From an uncultured Moraxellaceae bacterium (lineage in GTDB: Bacteria > Pseudomonadota > Gammaproteobacteria > Pseudomonadales > Moraxellaceae), in assembly GCA_937952925.1 (NCBI GenBank), contig CALFYA010000066.1:1-13237 (forward strand): DNA of 13,237 nucleotides, read 5' to 3'. How positions within the stretch are numbered: the stretch's first letter is position 1; every line of letters begins with the position of its first letter. The notes beneath the pieces were generated by a model, which was not told the DNA's origin, searched no databases, and saw only the letters and a list, made by a program, of their open reading frames with translations. Positions 1-6,363 of this stretch are shown piece by piece. Position numbers and translations under genes: made by a program.

Positions 1-976
1 CAAAGTTGGTTTCAAGGCTGGCGCGTGGTGAGCCAATCCCCAAAATCTTTTTGCCTTTCAGGTGAGCAATCGCTTGATCAAGCGCAGTGTCGATGCTGAC
101 TTTTTGCAAGTCACCACCGATTTTTTGCAGCGGCTGACGTGGGCGGTCGCTACGGTTGACATAACCGTAGCCAAAACGGCCTTTGTCACACAGAAAATAG
201 TGGTTGACGTCACCGTTGAAGCGGTTTTCGATGCGGCGCAGCTCGCCATAACGTTCACCGGCGGAGATGTTGCAACCGCTTGAGCAGCCTTGGCAAATGC
301 TCGGCGCATATTGCATGTCCCACTTACGGTTGTAACGCTCACTGTGGGTTTTGTCGGTGAATACGCCGGTTGGGCACACTTCGACGAGGTTGCCTGAGAA
401 TTCGCTCTCCAGCACACCGTCTTGCTCACGACCAAAATAGACCCGTGCGGCAGAGCCGTACACGCCTAGATCAGTGCCACCCGCGTAGTCTTTGTAGTAG
501 CGCACACAACGATAACAGGCAATACAGCGGTTCATTTCATGCGAAATGAACGGGCCGAGATACTGGTTGTTGTGAGTCCGCTTGGTAAAGCGGTAGCGGC
601 GGCTATCGTGACCCGACATCACGGTCATGTCTTGCAAATGACAGTGACCACCCTCTTCACAGACCGGACAGTCGTGCGGGTGGTTGGTCATCAGCAGCTC
701 AATCATGCTGGCACGAAACGCTTTGGCTTCGTCGTCATCAATCGAGATGTAGGTGTTGTCGGTGGATGGAGTCATGCAAGACATGACCAAACGACCGCGT
801 TTATCGTCGGCGTTGGCAAACTGCTTGACCGCACACTGACGGCAAGACCCCACGCTACCCAGCGCAGGGTGCCAGCAGAAATACGGAATGTCTAAGCCGA
901 GCGACAGACACGCTTGGAGTAAGTTGTCTGCGCCGTTGACTTCGAGCTGTTTGCCATCGACATGAATGGTTGCCAT
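1..976 (-). CDS. nuoG: NADH-quinone oxidoreductase subunit G, N-terminal part (runs off left edge)
   Basis: Peripheral-arm subunit of respiratory complex I that carries electrons from NuoF/NuoE towards NuoB. The 325 visible codons hold the ferredoxin-like domain with 2Fe-2S ligands C34, C45, C48 and C67. Next come the H99/C103/C106/C112 4Fe-4S site (HPHDCPVCEEGGHC), C151/C154/C157 with C201, and an extra set C228/C231/C235/C263 (CQGCSSGC, then LCDKGR), which is the N7 cluster kept in E. coli-type NuoG. These positions equal those I know for E. coli NuoG. The molybdopterin-oxidoreductase-like remainder (family total about 900 residues) lies outside the window. The ATG at 976 is chosen because AAGGAA lies 8 nt upstream and MATIHVDG is the usual NuoG start. 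It follows nuoF by 12 nt and is cotranscribed with it. Confidence 0.97.
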   Translation of the reverse strand, partial: MATIHVDGKQLEVNGADNLLQACLSLGLDIPYFCWHPALGSVGSCRQCAVKQFANADDKRGRLVMSCMTPSTDNTYISIDDDEAKAFRASMIELLMTNHPHDCPVCEEGGHCHLQDMTVMSGHDSRRYRFTKRTHNNQYLGPFISHEMNRCIACYRCVRYYKDYAGGTDLGVYGSAARVYFGREQDGVLESEFSGNLVEVCPTGVFTDKTHSERYNRKWDMQYAPSICQGCSSGCNISAGERYGELRRIENRFNGDVNHYFLCDKGRFGYGYVNRSDRPRQPLQKIGGDLQKVSIDTALDQAIAHLKGKKILGIGSPRASLETNF

Positions 977-988
977 CTGTCGAGTTCC

Positions 989-2317
989 TTATGCTTGCTG
1001 AATCTTGCTGGCCTGAGCGAATTGGGGATTGATCCCTGCTTCAAACTCATGACGGAAATATTTGAGCGCGCTTTGCAGTGGCTCCATGGCACCCGGTGCG
1101 TGAGCGCAGAAGGTTTTGCCAATCCATAGATTTTTGGTCAATTCAGTCAAGTGACCAATATCTTCAGGCTTGCCTTGCTTTTGCTCAAGGGCGCGCAAAA
1201 TCTTCACCCCCCACGGCAACCCATCGCGGCAGGGCGTACACCAGCCACACGACTCACGGGCGAAAAACTCTTCGAGGTTGCGCACCAACGCCACCATGTC
1301 TTGAGTTTCATCCACCACCATGATCAAGCAAGTGCCCAAACGCGAGCCTGCTTTCATGATGGTGTCGCCATCCATCGGCAGATCCAAATGATCTGGCGTG
1401 AGGAAGTCAGTCGAGGCCCCACCCGGTAGCCACGCTTTGAGCGTCAGGCCATCTTGCATGCCACCAGCGTGCTCTTCGATGACTTCACGCGCGGTGGTAC
1501 CAAATGGCAACTCCCACAGGCCGGGGAATTTCACCTTGCCAGAGACGCCGTAGATCTTGGTACCAGGATCAGGCGATTTGTGCGCGGAGAGGTTTTTGTA
1601 CCACTCAGCACCACGCAACAAAATCGCTGGCAGGTTATTGAAGGTCTCGACGTTGTTGACGATGGTCGGACGACCCCACGCCCCTGCCACTTGTGGAAAG
1701 GGCGGTTTGGTGCGTGGATTGGCGCGGCGGCCTTCGAGCGAGTTGATCAGTGCGGTTTCTTCACCACAAATGTAGCGACCGGCACCGGTGTGCACGTGGA
1801 TTTCAAAATTCCAGTTGGTACCGAGAATATTTTGACCCAAATAGCCTTTGGCACGCACTTGCTCAAGCGCCTCATTAAGGTACTTGGCCGCTTCGATGTA
1901 TTCGCCACGGATAAAGATGTAGCCTTGAGTCGCCTCAAGCGTATAACCGGCGATGATCATGCCTTCGATCAGCTGGTGCGGCAGCTTTTCCATCAACAGG
2001 CGATCTTTGAAGGTGCCCGGTTCCATCTCGTCGGCATTACAAATTAGGTAGCGTGGCCCCCCGTCATTGGGTGCCATCAGCGACCATTTGATACCGGCGG
2101 GGAAGCCTGCACCACCACGACCTTTGACGGTGGCGTCTTTGATCAAGGCTTGCACTTCAGCAGGGGTCATGCCGAGGGCTTTTTTCATCCCTGCGTAGCC
2201 TTCGAGGTCTTCGTACACTGCCACATCATGCACAAAGTCATGATGCTTGAGGCGCCATGTCAGTGGATGGGTCTCGGCTGTGCCGTTGCCATGAATCGGT
2301 TTGGGAGTGGTGTTCAT
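989..2317 (-). CDS. nuoF: NADH-quinone oxidoreductase subunit F (NADH/FMN-binding, 51 kDa type)
   Basis: Complex I subunit that oxidises NADH through bound FMN and passes electrons to the 4Fe-4S cluster N3. It has 442 residues, near the E. coli length. The glycine-rich FMN site GRGGAGFPAGIKW is at residues 66-78. The N3 ligands are C357, C360 and C363 (ESCGWCTPCRDG) plus C404 (FCAHAPGA). The open frame continues 35 codons upstream to 2422 inside nuoE, but that part is the reverse frame of NuoE and has no family match. The ATG at 2317 is preferred: it follows GGAG at 2326-2329 by 8 nt and overlaps the nuoE TGA in ATGA (2314-2317), an arrangement typical of translational coupling, which would help keep the E:F ratio at 1:1. 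No missing residue or frameshift was seen. Confidence 0.97.
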   Translation of the reverse strand: MNTTPKPIHGNGTAETHPLTWRLKHHDFVHDVAVYEDLEGYAGMKKALGMTPAEVQALIKDATVKGRGGAGFPAGIKWSLMAPNDGGPRYLICNADEMEPGTFKDRLLMEKLPHQLIEGMIIAGYTLEATQGYIFIRGEYIEAAKYLNEALEQVRAKGYLGQNILGTNWNFEIHVHTGAGRYICGEETALINSLEGRRANPRTKPPFPQVAGAWGRPTIVNNVETFNNLPAILLRGAEWYKNLSAHKSPDPGTKIYGVSGKVKFPGLWELPFGTTAREVIEEHAGGMQDGLTLKAWLPGGASTDFLTPDHLDLPMDGDTIMKAGSRLGTCLIMVVDETQDMVALVRNLEEFFARESCGWCTPCRDGLPWGVKILRALEQKQGKPEDIGHLTELTKNLWIGKTFCAHAPGAMEPLQSALKYFRHEFEAGINPQFAQASKIQQA

Positions 2318-2823
2318 GCGTATTGCTCCAGCAAGCCTTTGACCGAATCCACCGACACCAAACCATGCGTGTCTTCGTCGATCATCAAGGTGGGGCCTTT
2401 GTCGCAGTTGCCCAAACAGCAAATCGGCAACAAGGTAAAGCGACCATCTGGCGTGGTTTCACCAAAGCCAATCCCCAGCTCACGCGAAAACGCTTGCGCC
2501 AAGGTTTCTGCACCCATCAAAAAGCAGGCGATGGAATCACACAGCAAAATCACATGGCGACCGACTGGCTGGCGATAGATACGGTTGTAAAAGGTGGCGA
2601 CCCCTTCCACATCCGACACTGGAATACCCAGCATCTGCGCAATCGCGCTGACTTGGGTGTCATTGACCCAGCCATTGCGCTTTTGCACGATCTTGAGCGC
2701 ATCCAGACTCGCGGCACGCGGATCAGGATAGTGATGGATATAGTGATCAATATCATGGATTTCTTGCGGGGTGAGAATGGCATCTACATCCACGCGAGGC
2801 TTGCGATCAGTCAAAATCATCAT
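2314..2823 (-). CDS. nuoE: NADH-quinone oxidoreductase subunit E (24 kDa type, 2Fe-2S)
   Basis: Thioredoxin-fold 2Fe-2S subunit of the NADH-dehydrogenase module of complex I; it holds cluster N1a beside the NuoF flavin. It has 169 residues, like E. coli NuoE. The four ligands are C95 and C100 (CDSIAC), then C136 and C140 (CCLGNC). The N-terminal helical part contains the family-typical GVATFYNRIYRQPVG stretch at 74-88. Two ATG codons are adjacent (2823 and 2820). The first is preferred because AAGGGG at 2835-2840 is 11 nt away, against 14 nt for the second. It lies 15 nt after nuoCD and overlaps nuoF by 4 nt. Confidence 0.97.
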   Translation of the reverse strand: MMILTDRKPRVDVDAILTPQEIHDIDHYIHHYPDPRAASLDALKIVQKRNGWVNDTQVSAIAQMLGIPVSDVEGVATFYNRIYRQPVGRHVILLCDSIACFLMGAETLAQAFSRELGIGFGETTPDGRFTLLPICCLGNCDKGPTLMIDEDTHGLVSVDSVKGLLEQYA

Positions 2824-2838
2824 AATCGGTTCGTCCCC

Positions 2839-4629
2839 TTAGCGATCCACGTCCGCCATCACGATGTCGATGGTGGCGAGGTAAATAATCAAGTCTGACA
2901 CCAGACTGCCGTTGATCACCGATGGCATTTGCTGCAAGTGCGGGAATGTCGGTGTCCGAATCCGCGTACGGTAGCTCATGGTCGATTTGTCGGAAGTCAG
3001 GTAGTAGCTGTTGGCACCTTTGACCACTTCACACATCATCGACGCTTCAGCCGCCGGCATGACTGGCCCCCACGATACCGACACGAAGTGGTTAATCAGC
3101 GTTTCGATGTCTTTGAGGGTCTTGTCTTTGGGTGGTGGTACCGACAATGGGTGATCGGCTTTGTACGCACCCGACGGCATGTTTTTCAGACACTGCTCAA
3201 TGATGCGCAGTGACTGACGGATTTCTTCAAAGTGCACCAAAATCCGGTCGTAGGCATCGCCGTGATGACCGAGCGGCACTTCAAACTCAAAGTTTTCATA
3301 GCCGCTGTATGGACGCGCTTTACGCAAGTCGAAGTCGACGCCGGTAGCACGCAAGCCGGTACCGGTCACGCCCCATGCCAAGGCTTGCTTAGCATCGTAC
3401 TGCGCCACATGGCGCGTCCGCGCGATCATCACCTTGTTTTTGAGTGCGGCGGTCATGTATTCGTCGAGACGCTTGGGCATCCAGTCGAGGAATTCACGCA
3501 CCAGTCGATCCCAGCCGTTGGGCAGGTCGTGCGCGGTGCCGCCAATCCGGAACCATGCAGGGTGCATGCGGAAACCGGTAATCGCTTCGACCACGTCATA
3601 GACTTTTTGCCGGTCGGTAAACATATAGAAGACTGGCGTCATGCCGCCCGCGTCTTGAATCGCTGTACCGATAAACAACAAGTGGTTGTTAATGCGGAAA
3701 AATTCACTGAGCATCACACGGATGGTCTGCGCACGCGCCGGCACATTGGTGATCCCTGCGATTTTTTCCACCGCCATCACATACGGCAAGTTTTGCGCCA
3801 CACCGCCCAAGTAGTCAACGCGGTCGGTATAGGGGATAAACGAGTGCCAAGTCTGACGCTCAGCCATCTTCTCCACACCACGGTGGTGATAGCCGATATC
3901 TGGAATACAATCGAGGACTTCTTCGCCGTCGAGCTGCAAGATCACCCGAAACGCACCGTGTGCCGAGGGGTGATTGGGGCCTAAGTTCAAAAACATAAAG
4001 TCTTCGTCTTTGTTGCCCCGCTTCATGCCCCAATCTTCGGGCACAAAACGCAAATGCTCTTGCTCAAAATCTTGACGCGCAATGGTCTGATGGTACGGGG
4101 TGTATTCGGTGGCACGCGCCGAATATTCTTTGCGCAGCGGATGACCTTCCCAATAGGTTGGCAATAAAATCCGACGCAGCAGTGGGTGACCATCGAACTT
4201 GATGCCGAACATGTCCCACACTTCACGCTCGTACCAGTTGGCATTTGGCCAAATACGGGTGGCGGTCGGGATATTTAGATCACTTTCAGACAGGGCGCAC
4301 TTCACACGGATATCGGTGTTTCGCTCGAGCGACAACAAATGATAAAACACGGTGAAATCGGATGCCGGCAAGCCTTCACGATGGGTGCGCATGCGCTCAT
4401 CGACTGCGGACAGGTCAAACAGCATCACATAAGGGCGTGGTACCTTGCGCAAAAACAGCAAGACTTCCATCAACGTCGAGCGTTCAACCCAAATGGTGGG
4501 AAAATCGTCGAGTGTGGTTTGCACACGGAATATATCGCCAAACGATGCACGCAGCTCTTCAAGAATCGAAAAGGCTGCACGTGGATCGACTGGCATCGCC
4601 TCAGCAGAGGCGGCTTGAGTCTCAGCCAT
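2839..4629 (-). CDS. nuoCD: NADH-quinone oxidoreductase subunit C/D fusion
   Basis: Fused 30-kDa (NuoC) and 49-kDa (NuoD) subunits of the complex I connecting module; the D part helps form the quinone pocket with NuoB. It has 596 residues, the E. coli length. NuoC-like region about 20-190 with the 30-kDa signature EREVWDMFGIKFDGHPLLRR at 134-153. NuoD-like region about 210-596 beginning FMFLNLGPNHPSAHGAFR, with GYHHRGVEKMAE at 246-257. The fusion occurs in enterobacteria, Pseudomonas and Acinetobacter and supports a gammaproteobacterial source. The ATG at 4629 has AGGAAG (4638-4643) 8 nt upstream. A 97-nt gap with two hairpins separates it from nuoB, the widest gap inside this operon. Confidence 0.98.
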   Translation of the reverse strand: MAETQAASAEAMPVDPRAAFSILEELRASFGDIFRVQTTLDDFPTIWVERSTLMEVLLFLRKVPRPYVMLFDLSAVDERMRTHREGLPASDFTVFYHLLSLERNTDIRVKCALSESDLNIPTATRIWPNANWYEREVWDMFGIKFDGHPLLRRILLPTYWEGHPLRKEYSARATEYTPYHQTIARQDFEQEHLRFVPEDWGMKRGNKDEDFMFLNLGPNHPSAHGAFRVILQLDGEEVLDCIPDIGYHHRGVEKMAERQTWHSFIPYTDRVDYLGGVAQNLPYVMAVEKIAGITNVPARAQTIRVMLSEFFRINNHLLFIGTAIQDAGGMTPVFYMFTDRQKVYDVVEAITGFRMHPAWFRIGGTAHDLPNGWDRLVREFLDWMPKRLDEYMTAALKNKVMIARTRHVAQYDAKQALAWGVTGTGLRATGVDFDLRKARPYSGYENFEFEVPLGHHGDAYDRILVHFEEIRQSLRIIEQCLKNMPSGAYKADHPLSVPPPKDKTLKDIETLINHFVSVSWGPVMPAAEASMMCEVVKGANSYYLTSDKSTMSYRTRIRTPTFPHLQQMPSVINGSLVSDLIIYLATIDIVMADVDR

Positions 4630-4663
4630 TGGTGTGGCTTCCTATTGTTTACAAAAACCGGTA

Positions 4664-4708
4664 GGTCATCGCGTCGCCACGATGACCCTCATCTTGGTGC
4701 GCAAGATG
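4664..4708 (-). other. Two tandem hairpins between nuoB and nuoCD
   Basis: Read along the transcript, a perfect 7-bp stem with a 5-nt loop (CATCTTG/CAAGATG, 4708-4690) is followed after 2 nt by a perfect 8-bp stem with an 8-nt loop (GGTCATCG/CGATGACC, 4687-4664). The sequence TACCGG and then five T (4657-4653) follow the second stem. The T run starts 6 nt after the stem, so this is at best a weak intrinsic terminator. A role in partial termination, RNA processing or protecting the upstream nuoAB message is inference. The nuoCD ribosome site (4638-4643) lies just beyond and is not sequestered by either stem. Confidence 0.6.
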
Positions 4709-4726
4709 CACAGCATCAGGTCGCGA

Positions 4727-5404
4727 TTACTCAATCCCATCCGGTGAGCGCAGGTTTTTCACCGCAATCCGCTCAGCTTGTTTGCGGTCACGCTCGGGCA
4801 TCATTTTGGGACGGTAAATCGGCTTTAAATCATCGCCAATCACCGCAGACAACGAGCGACGCTCTTTTTGAATCGACTCTTGTAGCACCATCAAGCCTTG
4901 CAATACGGCTTCAGGGCGTGGCGGGCAACCAGGGATGTACACATCGACTGGAATGATTTTGTCGACGCCCTGCACCACCGAGTAGATGTCGTACATGCCA
5001 CCAGAGTTGGCACACGCGCCCATCGAGATCACCCATTTGGGTTCGAGCATTTGCTCGTACAAGCGCTGGATGACCGGTGCCATTTTGATAAAGCAAGTGC
5101 CTGCCACAATCATCAAATCGGCCTGACGCGGTGAGGCACGGATGACTTCGGCACCAAAACGTGACATGTCATGCACGGCCGTCAGTGTGGTCGCCATCTC
5201 AACATAGCAGCAGGAAGTACCGAAGTTGTACGGCCATAAGGAGTTTTTGCGCCCCCAGTTGACCGCGCCATGCAGCATGTCTTCAAGGCGGGTCATGATG
5301 ATATTGCGATCGACATCGGCGGCCAGCGGATCGTCAACGACCTGACGATCTTGCAACGGATATTGCTCAGCGTCCGGATTGGCACGGGTTAGGGTATATT
5401 TCAT
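4727..5404 (-). CDS. nuoB: NADH-quinone oxidoreductase subunit B (20 kDa/PSST type, cluster N2)
   Basis: Complex I subunit carrying the terminal 4Fe-4S cluster N2, which reduces quinone. It has 225 residues. The tandem-cysteine ligand pair C65-C66 (FGTSCCYVEM) is followed by C131 (MGACANSGG) and C160 (IPGCPPRPE); the spacing equals that of E. coli C63/C64/C129/C158. The VAGTCFIKMAPV stretch and the C-terminal NLRSPDG are like Pseudomonas-type NuoB as I recall it. The start ATG at 5404 has AGGAG about 9 nt upstream, and this ribosome site overlaps the nuoA stop (TAG within TAGGAG). It is therefore immediately downstream of nuoA and part of the same transcript. Confidence 0.98.
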   Translation of the reverse strand: MKYTLTRANPDAEQYPLQDRQVVDDPLAADVDRNIIMTRLEDMLHGAVNWGRKNSLWPYNFGTSCCYVEMATTLTAVHDMSRFGAEVIRASPRQADLMIVAGTCFIKMAPVIQRLYEQMLEPKWVISMGACANSGGMYDIYSVVQGVDKIIPVDVYIPGCPPRPEAVLQGLMVLQESIQKERRSLSAVIGDDLKPIYRPKMMPERDRKQAERIAVKNLRSPDGIE

Positions 5405-5416
5405 CCCGTATTACTC

Positions 5417-5977
5417 CTATTTGGATGGTGAGTTGGGCTTGTTTAAGGACAACCCCTTGTCTTTGACACGCCCAGACAACTGTGCAGGGATTTTACCGGT
5501 TGGATCGGTTTCTAGCTCTTCTACACCATTAAAACGAGTAATGTCTGCCAAATTAAGGGTTGCAGGCGCCGTCATGGCTTGTGCACGCAACTTGGCTTTG
5601 CGGGTTTCATGTGGCGACCAACTGAGCGCACCGGTGCGCAGCTCATACACCAAGCCGACAATCAACACCACAATAAAGATGCTCGCTGCCGCAAAGCCTT
5701 CCCAGCCCACTTCACGGACGCCCACCGCCCATGTGTAGAGGAATAATGCTTCAAGGTCAAAAATGACGAAGAAAATCGCCACAAGGTAGAATTTGACGGA
5801 CAGACGCATACGCGCACCGCCAGCACTCACGACCCCAGATTCAAATGGTTCATGCTTGGCACGCGCTTTGGATTTGCCACCGAGCAACTGTGGCACTGTG
5901 AGCATAAACACGCACAGAAAGACGACACCAATCACAAACGCCACTAAGGCCCAGTCGTGTGCAGATATGGCACTCAT
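5417..5977 (-). CDS. nuoA: NADH-quinone oxidoreductase subunit A with long C-terminal tail
   Basis: Small membrane-arm subunit of complex I near the quinone site. Three membrane segments are visible: around residues 10-32, 70-92 (YLVAIFFVIFDLEALFLY) and 98-122. The conserved loop FESGVVSAGGARMRLSVKFY precedes the second helix. It has 186 residues, about 40 more than E. coli NuoA. The extra part is a hydrophilic tail containing DITRFNGVEELETDPTGKIP, which I recall in Acinetobacter NuoA. The ATG at 5977 (MSAISAHDW) is chosen over the ATG at 6031 because TAGGAG at 5988-5993 lies 10 nt upstream and the 18 extra residues look unlike NuoA. It is the first gene of the nuo operon; a TATAGT box lies about 80 nt upstream. 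Confidence 0.96.
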   Translation of the reverse strand: MSAISAHDWALVAFVIGVVFLCVFMLTVPQLLGGKSKARAKHEPFESGVVSAGGARMRLSVKFYLVAIFFVIFDLEALFLYTWAVGVREVGWEGFAAASIFIVVLIVGLVYELRTGALSWSPHETRKAKLRAQAMTAPATLNLADITRFNGVEELETDPTGKIPAQLSGRVKDKGLSLNKPNSPSK

Positions 5978-6056
5978 GCGGGGTAAACTCCTAGCAGGCC
6001 GAGGTTCAGGGCATTGGGCCAACATCCCCAATGATGAACAGACAGAATTGCCGCGA

Positions 6057-6062
6057 ACTATA
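6057..6062 (-). promoter_or_regulatory. Candidate -10 box for the nuo operon
   Basis: On the minus strand the sequence GGGTATAGTTCG gives a TATAGT hexamer, five of six matches to the sigma-70 -10 consensus, inside an AT-rich stretch. Transcription would begin near 6050 and give a leader of roughly 70 nt before nuoA. I see no good -35 hexamer at 16-18 nt spacing, so the site may need an activator or be a chance match. Confidence 0.35.
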
Positions 6063-6213
6063 CCCGATTTTATTGCATTTTTTCTATACGACGAATGGCG
6101 GAAGTCAGCGAAACAGATAAAAGTCCTTGACGCGATCTGTCTTTATTTTTGTGCTGTTTTGTCAATATCCAAAACTGCCATGTCCAAATCGCGATCCTGA
6201 GCAATTTGGGCGC

Positions 6214-6360
6214 CTATTTGTGTCCCACCGATGACCATCCGCCGCCATAAGAAGATCCGGAGCTGTGATAGCCCGATCGTCCATCATCAGAAGGCGATAA
6301 ATTCATACAGGTGGTGAATAAAATCACCACACCGCCCCACATCACATGTTTGATCACCAT
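6214..6360 (-). CDS. Small 48-residue protein with Ser/Gly-rich tail, downstream of DUF4178 gene
   Basis: Not recognised as a named family. The ATG at 6360 follows GAGGA (6368-6372) by 7 nt and lies 3 nt after the stop of the DUF4178 gene; the frame ends in TAG at 6214. The N-terminus, MVIKHVMWGGVVILFTTCMN, has a short basic start and a hydrophobic core of about 9 residues ending in TTC. That resembles a signal or lipoprotein-type leader, though Thr before Cys is unusual for a lipobox. The rest is small and polar, ending in SSGSSYGGGWSSVGHK. Position, ribosome site and composition support a real short secreted or membrane-tethered partner of the cassette. Function is unknown, and it could still be a chance ORF. 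Confidence 0.55.
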   Translation of the reverse strand: MVIKHVMWGGVVILFTTCMNLSPSDDGRSGYHSSGSSYGGGWSSVGHK

Positions 6361-6363
6361 CAC

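Noticed and set aside
1454..2047. 197-codon plus-strand ORF opposite nuoF
   Set aside because: Antisense frame within a clearly conserved nuoF; composition reflects the reverse complement of NuoF codons.
2318..2422. Upstream extension of nuoF by 35 codons
   Set aside because: Lies within nuoE and has no NuoF similarity; the ATGA overlap with a ribosome site gives a better start at 2317.
3232..3984. 250-codon plus-strand ORF opposite nuoCD
   Set aside because: Antisense shadow of the NuoD coding frame, with no ribosome site or recognisable domain; nuoCD is unambiguous here.
6107..6143. ACAGAT...ATCTGT stem followed by CTTTATTTTT on the plus strand
   Set aside because: The 16-nt loop and 6-bp AT-rich stem make a poor terminator, and no plus-strand gene precedes it.
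6184..6209. Inverted repeat CCAAAT/ATTTGG after the small cassette gene
   Set aside because: Only 6 bp with a 14-nt loop and no T run on the minus strand, so not supported as a terminator; read-through to nuo stays possible.
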